A DNA stretch of 64,000 nt from positions 1 to 64,000 of the forward strand of contig DOKY01000002.1 in NCBI GenBank assembly GCA_003510135.1, in the 5' to 3' direction. A program made the translations under genes and the position numbers. Of the stretch, positions 8,155 to 16,443 are shown in pieces. Under the pieces are notes generated by a model. That model did not search any database. It had not been told where the DNA came from and worked only from the letters and a program-made list of their open reading frames with translations. Position 1 is the stretch's first letter; each line of letters begins with the position of its first letter. The DNA comes from Pseudothermotoga sp. (GTDB taxonomy: Bacteria > Thermotogota > Thermotogae > Thermotogales > DSM-5069).

Positions 8155-8964
8155 TCAGTTTTTGGGCTGGGACTGCGAAGGTCTATAGTAGCTCAGATAA
8201 TAAAAGACTGTCAGAAAGATGCCAGGTCCAACAATGTTTCCCAGCGTAACTGCGAAGATGTTTTTCCAGAAGCTCATCCAGTTCAATGTCTCTGGACCGT
8301 AATTCGAGGCCGCCTTTATGAAAAGGCCTATCGGAATCAGGGACATGTTGGCCACACTGTGCTCGAAGCCTATGGCAACGAAGGTCATGATGGGGAAAAA
8401 GATGCCGAGGATCCTACCTTCGACACTGTCTGCGGCAAGTGCGAGTATGACGGCCAGATCCACAAGAATGTTGCAGAGCATTCCTCGGAAAAACGCCTGA
8501 CTGAAAGTGAGCGTTGCCTTCGCATTCGCAACAGCGACCGCGGCTTTGCCGAAGTCGTTGATGGCTTCTTTGTTACCCCACAGACCTGTTTTGAGGAGCA
8601 TCCAGGCTATCAGGAGTGAGCCAATCAAGTTGAACACGTAAACGACGATCCAGTTTCTGAGCAGCTGCTTGACGGTTATCTTCCTCGCATAGACCGACGT
8701 CAGCATCAGCACGTTCCCAGTGAACAGTTCTGCACCCGCTATGACCACGAGCATGAGTCCCACGGTGAACACTGCCCCACCGAGGACCTTCTTCAGTCCG
8801 TAGGGTTCAACTTGTGTCATGGCGGTGAGTGCCATGATGCCACCAAAACCGATGTACATACCCGCGAGAATGGCCAATAGCGTCATCGGCAGGAGACCGA
8901 GTTTCGCTTTCTTTACCGAAACCTCTTCAACGATAATCTTTTGAATCTCTTGTGGTGATTTCAC
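8155..8964 (-). CDS. Formate/nitrite transporter (FNT) family channel
   Basis: This 269-residue membrane protein belongs to the FNT family, pentameric channels for formate, nitrite or hydrosulfide. The two diagnostic signatures are present: GAELFTGN (residues 77-84) and GFEHSVANMSLIPIG (199-213), which contains the central-pore His202. GNIVG (242-246) lies in the last helix. About six membrane segments are visible. The start is GTG 8964 with AGGAGGTG six bases upstream. An in-frame upstream extension of 51 codons exists but lacks coding character. Which anion it carries cannot be told from sequence. Formate release or uptake would suit an anaerobic fermenter. Confidence 0.92.
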   Translation of the reverse strand: MKSPQEIQKIIVEEVSVKKAKLGLLPMTLLAILAGMYIGFGGIMALTAMTQVEPYGLKKVLGGAVFTVGLMLVVIAGAELFTGNVLMLTSVYARKITVKQLLRNWIVVYVFNLIGSLLIAWMLLKTGLWGNKEAINDFGKAAVAVANAKATLTFSQAFFRGMLCNILVDLAVILALAADSVEGRILGIFFPIMTFVAIGFEHSVANMSLIPIGLFIKAASNYGPETLNWMSFWKNIFAVTLGNIVGPGIFLTVFYYLSYYRPSQSQPKN

Positions 8965-9389
8965 GATCGCACCTCCTTTGACCCGTTGGGAAGCAGTCCA
9001 CCGCAAAGCAGGATCTCGCAGTATGGATTGATCGCACAACACTCTCACATCTCGCCAGGTTTGCTCTATTTGTGTAGAATCCAACAAGACAAACAGTCCC
9101 GTTGGACTCTGTCTCACAGCATGCTTTCCAGACTCAGCTGATACCTTTTCTTAAGTTCCACGTACACTTCATTGTCAGCCAACGACCAAAAAAGAAGAAA
9201 GTCACCACGCCACTTTTGATGTCTCTGAACATGGGTCTGCCAGAACAAGCACTCCGAAATCTTATTGGAGACAATGGGACTGCTTAGCGAACTTTGAAAT
9301 CCAATTTTGTGTGTATGCTGGCAAAATCCTATCTGCCAAGTATCAAGAATTTTCATTGAACCAGACGGTTCCGCAGGTCAAGTGAGGTT
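8965..9389. other. Intergenic region without a convincing gene
   Basis: These 425 bases separate the FNT gene from the histidine phosphatase gene, both on the minus strand. I see the ribosome site of the FNT gene (about 8971-8977), but no clear promoter, terminator or RNA gene. A minus-strand 80-codon reading (9114-9356) has no ribosome site and no family resemblance. Confidence 0.5.
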
Positions 9390-9992
9390 TTAATCCAGAT
9401 GACACGTGTCGTTCAGGTAAACCAGTCTCACCCTGTCTTGGATCTCGATCAAGCTTATCGAAGCGTTGTCGAGCTTGAAGTTTTTGTGCTCGGTCAAGGA
9501 TAGTTTCAGAACCCAACAGATCAGTGTGCGCAATGATAGCGCATGAGACACCACAACAACCGACTCGAAGGAGTTCTGCAGTAATTCATTGAAGAACAGA
9601 ACGATGCGATTTTGAACGTTCTGCAGAGATTCGACTCCGTCTATCTGAGCAACAGGGTCGGTAGACCAAATTCGATACTCTCTTTCGTATCTCTGCAGCG
9701 TTTCTTGCATCGTCAGACCGTTCCACAGGGATATTTCGCACTCCTTCAATCTTTCGTCCAGAACGACGGGAACTTTAAGCTCCTCACCGATGACTTTCGC
9801 GGTTTGATGAGCCCTCGACAGTGGGCTTGAATAGATGATCTGTACGTTCTGTTTCGAAAGTCTCTCGGCGATCTTTTGAGCCTCTTCAAAACCCGCCTGG
9901 TTCAGCGGAACGTCACAGTTACCCTGCCACAGTCCCAGATCGTTCCAGTCCGTCCTGGCATGCCGAACGAGAAAAATTCTCAGGGTTACCAC
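9390..9992 (-). CDS. Histidine phosphatase (phosphoglycerate-mutase-like) family protein
   Basis: This 200-residue two-histidine phosphatase has all expected residues: LVRHARTDWN (Arg10, His11 as phospho-acceptor), Arg60 in SSPLSRAHQT, a glutamate in ECEISLWNG (about residue 86) and His150 in VVVSHALSLR. The family includes cofactor-independent phosphatases such as alpha-ribazole phosphatase and small-molecule phosphatases. The length and LWQGNCDVPLNQAG resemble the CobC/PhoE-like branch. No cobalamin genes lie nearby, so the substrate is open. The start GTG 9992 has only a weak AGGA site. A minus-strand TATAAT lies about 35 bases upstream. Confidence 0.88.
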   Translation of the reverse strand: MVTLRIFLVRHARTDWNDLGLWQGNCDVPLNQAGFEEAQKIAERLSKQNVQIIYSSPLSRAHQTAKVIGEELKVPVVLDERLKECEISLWNGLTMQETLQRYEREYRIWSTDPVAQIDGVESLQNVQNRIVLFFNELLQNSFESVVVVSHALSLRTLICWVLKLSLTEHKNFKLDNASISLIEIQDRVRLVYLNDTCHLD

Positions 9993-10027
9993 CGTCCTGT
10001 ACGCTGATACACGATCACGCTAGCTAC

Positions 10028-10033
10028 ATTATA
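10028..10033 (-). promoter_or_regulatory. Probable -10 box of the histidine phosphatase gene
   Basis: A perfect TATAAT reads on the minus strand, about 35 bases before the GTG start. No good -35 box is seen at the usual distance. It lies in the 129-base divergent gap shared with the uridine kinase gene. Confidence 0.4.
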
Positions 10034-10121
10034 TTCAGAGAAGGGTTCTTGGTTGTTTCGCAGTCCGAGTTTTGTGTTACATTCTTTATCGAGAAAGGCT
10101 TTGGTTTGAGGAGGGCCGACG

Positions 10122-10739
10122 TTGCTTATCATTGGCATAGGTGGTGGAACAGGTTCGGGAAAGACAACCGTCGCGAAAAGGATAGTGCAGTCTCTAACTG
10201 AAGAAAGGTGCGCGATCTTGCCTATGGACAACTATTACAAGGACATGAGCCATCTAACGATAGAAGAGCGGAGGCTGCTGAACTACGATCATCCGGACAT
10301 GATAGAACATCAGTTGATGGTCGAACATCTTCGAAAGTTGCTCCGTGGCGAGGCCGTTCGGATCCCAACGTACGATTTCGTCACATACACCAGAAAGGTT
10401 GAAACGTTGGATTTTGTTCCCAAGAGAGTGATCCTGGTTGAAGGTATTTTCGCGCTGTATTATGAGGAGCTCAGGGAACTTTATGAGCTTTCTCTGTACG
10501 TCGAAGCGGAGAGTGATATCAGGTTTATACGCAGGTTGATGCGCGACATGAATGAGAGAGGAAGGAGTGTCGAGAGCGTCGTGAACCAGTACCTGCGAAC
10601 CGTCAAGCCCATGCACGATGCGTACGTTGAGCCAACGAAACGCTACGCGGATATCATAGTGCCGAAGGGTGGTCACAACGACAGGGCGATCGAAGTAGTT
10701 GTGAACTACATCACCAAGAGGCTGGAAAAAGAAGTATGA
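10122..10739 (+). CDS. udk: Uridine kinase
   Basis: This 205-residue protein matches uridine (cytidine) kinase, which phosphorylates uridine or cytidine in pyrimidine salvage. Walker A GGGTGSGKTT is at residues 7-16. DNYYKDM follows at about residue 35, YDHPDMIEHQLM near 52, and PTYDFVTYTRKVE near 83, all family motifs. VILVEGIFALY is the Walker B-like strand. Length is normal. TTG 10122 was chosen because GAGGAGGG lies about six bases before it. Its stop overlaps the start of the following peptidase-like gene. Confidence 0.95.
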   Translation: MLIIGIGGGTGSGKTTVAKRIVQSLTEERCAILPMDNYYKDMSHLTIEERRLLNYDHPDMIEHQLMVEHLRKLLRGEAVRIPTYDFVTYTRKVETLDFVPKRVILVEGIFALYYEELRELYELSLYVEAESDIRFIRRLMRDMNERGRSVESVVNQYLRTVKPMHDAYVEPTKRYADIIVPKGGHNDRAIEVVVNYITKRLEKEV

Positions 10740-13144
10740 AGAAATTGATCTTGCTGATTCTCGTTGTGTGCTCGACGTTGTGGGCGGCGGGCAGTTTCAA
10801 CATGCTATCGACCAGACACTTGGATATACTCTACGACAATGGTTTAGAACTGGCGGCGTACAGACTCTACCGGGTAGCTGACGGGATCTTTGAGCGCTTC
10901 ATGCTGGAGTTCAAAAGCCCGCCACGTACGAGACCAAAGGTCTATCTACTCAAGTCTGACTTTTCCAACGGTTACGCAAACATCGTTAACAACGTGATCG
11001 TTATCTATGTGAGCGATATGAGCCCTTATCAGTTCACTCCCAAATATGAAGATTGGGTCGTCTTTTGCTTCGTTCACGAACTCGCACACATCTTTCTGGC
11101 AAGCCAGTTCTCCCCGTACATCGGTTGGTTGAGGATCTTCGGCCATGCTGTGCCCGCGGCGGTTCAATCGGTCTTGACGCCTTTGTACCTGCACGAAGGT
11201 GTGGCGATCATGCATGAATCCAGGGAAGGTGAGGGTAGGGCGAATGATGTGCTGTTCGAGCTCTACCGGAAAAACGCGTTGGCCAGCGATATAGGTCTGA
11301 AGTTCGCTTCTTCCATCAACACGGTTCGCTTCACGCCAGGCGGGGCGAGTTACACGCTGGGATACACGCTCTTGAAGTCGCTCGAGAACAAAAGACAGGG
11401 TACTGTGAACGAACTGATCGAAGTTTTTTCGAACGATCCACTTGCAACTTTTCACAGAAGTCTGAGACGGTTCGCTTCCTCTGAGGAAGTTCGAAGTTGG
11501 CTGACCGCCGAAGTTAATGTGCGAGGGGAGATGTTGACGGGTCTGTCTCTCATCCCGAGCAAGCTGAATGTGGAGCTCTGGAGAGTGTACTACGCTTTCA
11601 GTGGGTATGACGAGGCGGGTGCGATTTACTTCTACGACATCTTTGAGGGCAGGAACCACAAACTCGTTGAGGTTTCCAGCATCGTGAGTTTTGCGGTCAA
11701 TTCGAAGCGACAGCTGGCGATCGTCAGAAGAACCGTGAAAGATGGCAGGTACGTCAACAGGTTGTACTTGTGGAAAGGTGCTCTGAGAGAAACGAGCGTC
11801 GAGCACGTCATCGATGTGGCTTGGATGGACGACGACAAGCTAGCGCTGATCGTTCAGCACAACGATGTCAGAAAGATCGAGATCTTCAACACTGAGACAT
11901 CCTCAACGCAAGAGCTTCGAATTCCCCAGGAGCTCGTTCCACTACAAATTGCGGCGTCCAGAAACTGTGTCGTGCTCACGGCCAAACAGGAAAGCAGCAT
12001 CGATCTCTATCTGCTCAGAAATGGCACTGTGGCAAGGCTGACGAAGGATGGGAAGGCGAAGCTCTCACCAGTCATTGTTAACGACACACTCTATTTTGTG
12101 GCTGAAAAAGACGATGAACTTCGCGCTTGTAAACTCGATCTCTCCACGAATCAGGTTTACGAACTCGGAGTGAGAGACTGTGTAGCAGCGGTGGAGTGGG
12201 AAGACAGAATCTTTTCCATCAAGCCTCTACCGGGTGGGTATGCACTCTTTTTTGAGCCCGGGCGAACGATCCTTCGAAGCGCCGTTGTGGCTGAAGTGCT
12301 GAACGCGATTGGTTCAAGGCCCGAGGAGATGACGCTGGTTCCAAAGAGAGTCTACGATTCAATGAAACTCAGATTCGTTCTGCCTTTTCCCTACATCGAT
12401 CCAGTTGAGAACGACTGGGGTGTCGGCACGTACGTGGGCTTTTGGGACGATCTGATCGAAAACGTTGCGACACTGGATCTTCTGAAGACATCGAGATCTT
12501 TTCGGGCAAATCTGTCGTTCACCTCTTCAGGTCGTTTGGCGATATCTCTCACGGGAACGAACGAATCCGTTACTTTCGACATGATCGTGTCTGATTCGAA
12601 CTATCGTGCACTGAGGAACGATGTGCTCTTCTCAAAGCTGGGTCTTGTCATCGAACCCGGTGGGCTGACGCCGAAGTTCGCACTCGGGTACGCCTGTGGA
12701 ACCGTCGGTGGTCCGATACATCTGCACAGGTTCGCGGATTTTTCCTTCACGGTTCAACTGTTGCCCGACATGTATTTCGAACTTTCGAAAGCGTTCGCGT
12801 TCAGGCAACTGTTGTTCGAGCTGCGTGGGAAGGTGAGTTCCTCGGGACTGGATTTTTCTACACGAATGGTTCTACCTGCGGCCAAAACGGATCTGGGAAG
12901 CTTCGATGGCTTTTTGGGTCTGGACAGTTTTGCGGTGAGCTTCGGCATGGTTCAGGGTGAAACTGAAGAGTACTGGGCGAGGGTCGATTTCAACGGTCAT
13001 GTTTCCTACCAGCTTCCGTTGAGACCTTATGTGAAGTTTGGATTAAGAAACGAAGAATTCTTTGTCCAGCTCGGTTTTGAGGATCTTATCAGCGGCTTTT
13101 TCAGGGTCAAACAGGACTATGCTATAATCTCGACAGCGAGGTGA
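10736..13144 (+). CDS. Secreted metallopeptidase-like protein with propeller-like and beta-rich C-terminal regions
   Basis: This 802-residue exported protein begins with a signal peptide (MKKLILLILVVCSTLWAAG). It then has a gluzincin-type zinc site: HELAH at residues 114-118 and the downstream ligand Glu154 in YLHEGVAIMHES, as in the peptidase MA-like group. Residues about 265-520 show repeated short beta segments such as ISFAVNSKRQLAIVRR and VAWMDDDKLALIVQ, suggesting a propeller. The last 280 residues alternate polar and hydrophobic residues like a beta-barrel. Zinc peptidase activity at the cell surface is inferred. The barrel assignment is tentative. The gene overlaps udk by four bases and lies just ahead of glgA. 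The chain does not end in the aromatic residue usual for outer-membrane barrels. Confidence 0.8.
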   Translation: MKKLILLILVVCSTLWAAGSFNMLSTRHLDILYDNGLELAAYRLYRVADGIFERFMLEFKSPPRTRPKVYLLKSDFSNGYANIVNNVIVIYVSDMSPYQFTPKYEDWVVFCFVHELAHIFLASQFSPYIGWLRIFGHAVPAAVQSVLTPLYLHEGVAIMHESREGEGRANDVLFELYRKNALASDIGLKFASSINTVRFTPGGASYTLGYTLLKSLENKRQGTVNELIEVFSNDPLATFHRSLRRFASSEEVRSWLTAEVNVRGEMLTGLSLIPSKLNVELWRVYYAFSGYDEAGAIYFYDIFEGRNHKLVEVSSIVSFAVNSKRQLAIVRRTVKDGRYVNRLYLWKGALRETSVEHVIDVAWMDDDKLALIVQHNDVRKIEIFNTETSSTQELRIPQELVPLQIAASRNCVVLTAKQESSIDLYLLRNGTVARLTKDGKAKLSPVIVNDTLYFVAEKDDELRACKLDLSTNQVYELGVRDCVAAVEWEDRIFSIKPLPGGYALFFEPGRTILRSAVVAEVLNAIGSRPEEMTLVPKRVYDSMKLRFVLPFPYIDPVENDWGVGTYVGFWDDLIENVATLDLLKTSRSFRANLSFTSSGRLAISLTGTNESVTFDMIVSDSNYRALRNDVLFSKLGLVIEPGGLTPKFALGYACGTVGGPIHLHRFADFSFTVQLLPDMYFELSKAFAFRQLLFELRGKVSSSGLDFSTRMVLPAAKTDLGSFDGFLGLDSFAVSFGMVQGETEEYWARVDFNGHVSYQLPLRPYVKFGLRNEEFFVQLGFEDLISGFFRVKQDYAIISTAR

Positions 13145-13149
13145 ACACC

Positions 13150-14610
13150 GTGAAGGTTGCGATGATCGCTTACGAGGTCTATCCTTTCGCCAAGGTGGGA
13201 GGCCTTGCGGACGTGCTCGGTGCTCTACCTAAGGCCTTAGACAGAAGTGGGGCGAAGGTGACGATATTCATGCCGTTACACAAGATCGTACTGAAGAATA
13301 GTCAAAAGTTCGGCTACCAGCTGAGCGAAGTTGCCAAATCCATTCCTGTGGAGAACGTTCAGACCAAGGAAACTTTCGACCTCTACAAATCGCAGCTTCC
13401 GGGCTCCGGCGTGACGGTCTACTTCATCGCAAACGAGTATTACTTTTCCGCAGAGAACGTCTACGAAGGCCCCGATCTGGCTGAACAGGCGATATTCTTC
13501 TCGGCCGCAGCGATTCAGGCCATGAGACATTTGTCTGAACGGTTCGACGTGGTGCACGCACACGATTGGCAGACTGGGCTGGTGCCCGTCTATCTCAAGA
13601 CACTCTACAGGATGGATCCGTTCTTCAGTCGCACGGCGATCATCTTCACGATTCACAACCTCGGCTATCAAGGCATCTTCAGTCCGAGCTACATGAAATT
13701 CGCTGGCTTGCCCGGTTATCTGTTCAACATAGATGGGCTTGAGTTCTACGGAAAGATCAACTTCCTCAAGGGTGGGATTCTCTTCAGTGATATCGTTACA
13801 ACGGTGAGCCCCACTTATGCTCAGGAGATACAGACGGAAGAGTACGGAGAGAAACTCGACGGTGTTCTGAGGCTCAGATCGGAAGACCTTTACGGAATAC
13901 TGAATGGGATAGACTACGAGGAGTTCAACCCTGCCACGGACAAGAGGATATACGTCAACTACGACATCAACAGCATAGAGAAGAAGTATGAAAACAAGAA
14001 GATGCTGCAGAAAGATCTGAACCTTCCGGTCAGGGAAGATGTACCGTTGATTGGAATGATAAACAGGCTGGTTGATCAGAAAGGGCTGGATCTCATCGAG
14101 AAAATCGCTGATTATATGTTTCTCTTCGATGTGCAATTCGTTGTGCTCGGTACGGGTGAGAAAAAGTACGAAGAGATGTTCCAGCAGCTTCAGAAAAAGT
14201 ACCCAAGCAAAGTTTCCAGCAACATAAAGTTCGACACAGAACTTGCGCAGAGGATCTACGCAGGCTGTGACATGTTCCTGATGCCTTCTCGCTACGAGCC
14301 GTGCGGACTGGGTCAAATGTACAGTCTGAGGTACGGTACCATCCCGATAGTCCGCTACACCGGCGGTCTGGCTGACACCGTGAAAGAATACGATCCGGAA
14401 ACTGGCCTGGGCAACGGCTTCGGATTCAGAGAGTACGATCCCGCACATCTGTTCATAACCATTGCCAGGGCAGTTCATTTCTACAGCAACGAAAAACAGC
14501 ACTGGAAGAAAATCGTTCAGAACGCGATGCAGACGGACGTGTCCTGGGAGCGGTCGGCGAAGCAGTACATGAGAATCTACCAGGAAGCTTTGAAAAAGAG
14601 AAGGGTGTGA
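13150..14610 (+). CDS. glgA: Glycogen synthase (ADP-glucose type)
   Basis: This 486-residue glycosyltransferase family 5 protein extends alpha-1,4-glucan chains from nucleotide glucose. The N-terminal nucleotide-sugar loop KVGGLADVLGALPKAL (about residues 15-30) is diagnostic. HAHDWQTGLVPVY, FTIHNLGYQG and NGIDYEEFNP follow, and the C-terminal domain has MPSRYEPCGLGQMYSLRYGT with the conserved Glu-X7-Glu type region. GTG 13150 was chosen because GAGGTGA lies five bases before it. GTG 13141 is also in frame. It is directly followed by galT, so glycogen and galactose/UDP-sugar metabolism are co-transcribed. Confidence 0.96.
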   Translation: MKVAMIAYEVYPFAKVGGLADVLGALPKALDRSGAKVTIFMPLHKIVLKNSQKFGYQLSEVAKSIPVENVQTKETFDLYKSQLPGSGVTVYFIANEYYFSAENVYEGPDLAEQAIFFSAAAIQAMRHLSERFDVVHAHDWQTGLVPVYLKTLYRMDPFFSRTAIIFTIHNLGYQGIFSPSYMKFAGLPGYLFNIDGLEFYGKINFLKGGILFSDIVTTVSPTYAQEIQTEEYGEKLDGVLRLRSEDLYGILNGIDYEEFNPATDKRIYVNYDINSIEKKYENKKMLQKDLNLPVREDVPLIGMINRLVDQKGLDLIEKIADYMFLFDVQFVVLGTGEKKYEEMFQQLQKKYPSKVSSNIKFDTELAQRIYAGCDMFLMPSRYEPCGLGQMYSLRYGTIPIVRYTGGLADTVKEYDPETGLGNGFGFREYDPAHLFITIARAVHFYSNEKQHWKKIVQNAMQTDVSWERSAKQYMRIYQEALKKRRV

Positions 14611-14622
14611 GGAGGAAAAGGA

Positions 14623-15624
14623 ATGCCTGAGTTCAGGAAAGATCCTGTGCTGAAAAGGTGGGTCATCATCGCTACGGAGCGAGCCAAAAGGCCGCACGAT
14701 TTCGCCCGCCCAAAGGTTGAAGAGAAACCCGCGTTCTGTCCGTTCGATTACGGTAACGAACACACCACGCCCCCTGAAGTCCTCGCGTTCAGGCCTCCAG
14801 ACACCGCACCCAACACGCCCGGCTGGTGGGTGAGGGTCGTGCCCAACAAATTTGGAGCGGTGAATCCCAACCTTTCACCCAGAAGGTACGGTGTGGGTAT
14901 GTTCGACGCGATGGACGGCTTTGGCTATCACGAAGTGATCGTTGAAACGCCCGATCACAACACACACCTTGCCCTCATGGATTACAAACAAGTGGAGGAA
15001 GTGGTGTGGGCTTACAAGCAGCGCTATGACAGCATCTCGGCGGACAAGAGGGTTGAATACATTTTGATCTTCAAGAACCACGGTCGTGATGCTGGAGCGT
15101 CTCTACAGCATCCGCACAGTCAGCTCATAGCACTGCCGATAGTTCCGAAAAGAGTCCAGGAAGAGCTTTCTGGTTCCAGGGAGTACTACTCTTACAAGGA
15201 AAGGTGCGTTTTCTGTGACATTGTCAGTCAAGAACTGGAGAGAAAAGAGCGGATCGTTGAAGAAAACGAGGACTTCGTTTCGCTGGAACCTTTCGCAGCA
15301 AGATTCCCTTGCGAGACCTGGATAATACCGAAGCGTCACGCGCACAGTTTTGGCGACATAAACGAGAGAGAAGTGAACAATTTTGCGAAGATCTTGAAGA
15401 ACACATTGTATCGTATCTTTGTTGCTCTGGATAACCCACCGTACAATTTCATGTTACACACGGCACCGACCAACAACGAGGGAGAGGAATACTATCACTG
15501 GCATTTAGAGATTGTTCCCCGTCTGACAAACGTCGCGGGATTCGAGTGGGGATCAGGGTTTTATATAAATCCTATGCCACCGGAAGAGGCAGCTAAATAT
15601 TTGCGTGCGGTTGAAATAACATAA
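14623..15624 (+). CDS. galT: Galactose-1-phosphate uridylyltransferase
   Basis: This 333-residue HIT-superfamily enzyme exchanges UMP between UDP-glucose and galactose-1-phosphate in the Leloir pathway. The active-site motif HPHS is at residues 163-166, with His165 the expected nucleophile. Metal-ligand regions include Cys39 in FCPFD and CVFC at 195-198. The late motif EYYHWHLEIVPRLT is also present. The start ATG has GAGGAAAAGG upstream. It follows glgA by 12 bases. The region right after the stop contains a promoter-like element and a strong hairpin in front of spoVS. Confidence 0.96.
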   Translation: MPEFRKDPVLKRWVIIATERAKRPHDFARPKVEEKPAFCPFDYGNEHTTPPEVLAFRPPDTAPNTPGWWVRVVPNKFGAVNPNLSPRRYGVGMFDAMDGFGYHEVIVETPDHNTHLALMDYKQVEEVVWAYKQRYDSISADKRVEYILIFKNHGRDAGASLQHPHSQLIALPIVPKRVQEELSGSREYYSYKERCVFCDIVSQELERKERIVEENEDFVSLEPFAARFPCETWIIPKRHAHSFGDINEREVNNFAKILKNTLYRIFVALDNPPYNFMLHTAPTNNEGEEYYHWHLEIVPRLTNVAGFEWGSGFYINPMPPEEAAKYLRAVEIT

Positions 15625-15638
15625 ATATGTGGTAAAAT
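15611..15638 (+). promoter_or_regulatory. Promoter with extended -10 ahead of spoVS
   Basis: TTGAAA (15611-15616) and TAAAAT (15633-15638) are 16 bases apart, with TGG directly before the -10 box (extended -10). It overlaps the last codons of galT. No other promoter fits between the following hairpin and the spoVS ribosome site, so this is the likely spoVS promoter. Confidence 0.6.
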
Positions 15639-15640
15639 CA

Positions 15641-15681
15641 CTCGTAGCACAGCACCAAAAGGTACTGTGCACGAGATTTTT
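15641..15681 (+). terminator. Rho-independent terminator or attenuator between galT and spoVS
   Basis: An outer stem CTCGT/ACGAG (15641-15645, 15671-15675) encloses GCACAG/CTGTGC (15647-15652, 15665-15670), then ACC/GGT with an AAAA loop. ATTTTTT follows. It should stop transcripts from glgA-galT. Because it also lies downstream of the spoVS promoter, it may attenuate spoVS. Confidence 0.8.
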
Positions 15682-15705
15682 TACAGATCAAGGAGGATTG
15701 GTCGA

Positions 15706-15978
15706 ATGGAGATTTTGAAAGTCAGTTCGAGTTCGAACCCTAACAAAGTTGCAGGAGCCATAGCAGGCGCTTTGTCGAAGGCCGACAGAGTTGAGATCCA
15801 AGCGATAGGTGCGGGGGCCGTGAACCAGGCTGTCAAGGCGATCGCCGTGGCCAGGAGATTTCTCAACGAGAACGATAAGGATATCTACATGGTACCCGGT
15901 TTCATGGAAGCCAAGATCGAAAACGAAACACGCACGGGTATATCCTTCAAGGTGTTCGTGACGACCAAGCAGAGCTGA
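15706..15978 (+). CDS. spoVS: SpoVS-family protein
   Basis: This 90-residue protein matches stage V sporulation protein S (MEILKVSSSSNPNKVAGAIA, then IQAIGAGAVNQAVKAIAVAR). In Bacillus SpoVS affects septation and spore coat steps. The family also occurs in non-sporulating Thermotoga and Thermus relatives and is thought to be an Alba-like nucleic-acid-binding fold. Length is typical. The ATG start has an AAGGAGG site. Here it cannot serve sporulation and probably acts as a regulator or nucleic-acid-binding protein (inference). Confidence 0.93.
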   Translation: MEILKVSSSSNPNKVAGAIAGALSKADRVEIQAIGAGAVNQAVKAIAVARRFLNENDKDIYMVPGFMEAKIENETRTGISFKVFVTTKQS

Positions 15979-15981
15979 TGG

Positions 15982-16230
15982 ATGGAAGATGTACTCCTGC
16001 AGATCGCAAATGCTTGTGCGCAGGATGCCTCGCTGCTTGAGATCGTCAGGCACGTTGCTTCGATGTCCGATGAGGAAAAAGCGCTCTTCAAGACAAAGGT
16101 CAAAGTGTACTTTCTGAACAGAACGGGCGAGATTGATCTGCAGGCGTACGAGTTCTTCAGATTGATCTTAGAGGACAAAAACGCGGAACGAGTCCTCCAA
16201 ATGCTCGAAGAAGGATCTAACCAGATCTGA
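15982..16230 (+). CDS. Small protein of unknown function
   Basis: An 82-residue acidic, helical protein that I do not recognise. It begins three bases after the spoVS stop, with ATG 15982, and is presumably co-transcribed with spoVS. It has no signal peptide, Cys cluster or membrane segment. The sequence (EIVRHVASMSDEEKALFKTK, then EFFRLILEDKNAERVLQMLE) looks like a compact helical bundle. The tRNA-Gly promoter follows 33 bases after its stop. Confidence 0.7.
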   Translation: MEDVLLQIANACAQDASLLEIVRHVASMSDEEKALFKTKVKVYFLNRTGEIDLQAYEFFRLILEDKNAERVLQMLEEGSNQI

Positions 16231-16262
16231 AAGTTTTGGTATGAAAAAGTGAAGAGGAAGTA

Positions 16263-16290
16263 TTCACAGTCCGCCAATCGGTGATATAAT
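16263..16290 (+). promoter_or_regulatory. Promoter of tRNA-Gly and rpsO
   Basis: TTCACA (16263-16268) and a perfect TATAAT (16285-16290) are 16 bases apart, 12 bases before the tRNA 5' end. It is the strongest match to the sigma-A consensus seen in this part of the window. Confidence 0.75.
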
Positions 16291-16302
16291 TGATTTTGGT
16301 GA

Positions 16303-16377
16303 GCGGGCGTAGCTCAGTGGTAGAGCATCAGCTTCCCAAGCTGAGGGCCGCGGGTTCGACCCCCGTCGCCCGCTCCA
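16303..16377 (+). tRNA. tRNA-Gly (CCC anticodon)
   Basis: The cloverleaf is complete. The acceptor GCGGGCG pairs with CGCCCGC. The D-arm is GCTC/GAGC, the anticodon stem TCAGC/GCTGA and the loop TTCCCAA, which puts CCC at positions 34-36. The T-arm is GCGGG/CCCGT with loop TTCGACC. The 3' CCA is encoded. rpsO starts 67 bases downstream, so tRNA and S15 mRNA probably share a primary transcript. Confidence 0.96.
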
Positions 16378-16384
16378 GACCTCG

Positions 16385-16427
16385 GCTCGGATGTGGGTGC
16401 AGTCCCCTTCTGGGCTGAAGGCTGAGC
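16385..16427 (+). promoter_or_regulatory. Structured leader of rpsO
   Basis: GCTCGG (16385-16390) can pair with CTGAGC (16422-16427). It encloses a hairpin AGTCC/GGGCT (16401-16405, 16412-16416). The structure sits between the tRNA and the rpsO ribosome site, where S15 autoregulatory elements lie in other bacteria. The function is inferred from position. Confidence 0.4.
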
Positions 16428-16443
16428 AGATGGAGGTGTGCTT

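Noticed and set aside
9114..9356. 80-codon minus-strand reading in the gap upstream of the FNT gene
   Set aside because: No Shine-Dalgarno site, no recognisable motif. It could be a relic, but there is no support for a gene.
13276..14763. 495-codon minus-strand open reading opposite glgA/galT
   Set aside because: Antisense to two clearly recognised enzymes, with no ribosome site and no family resemblance.
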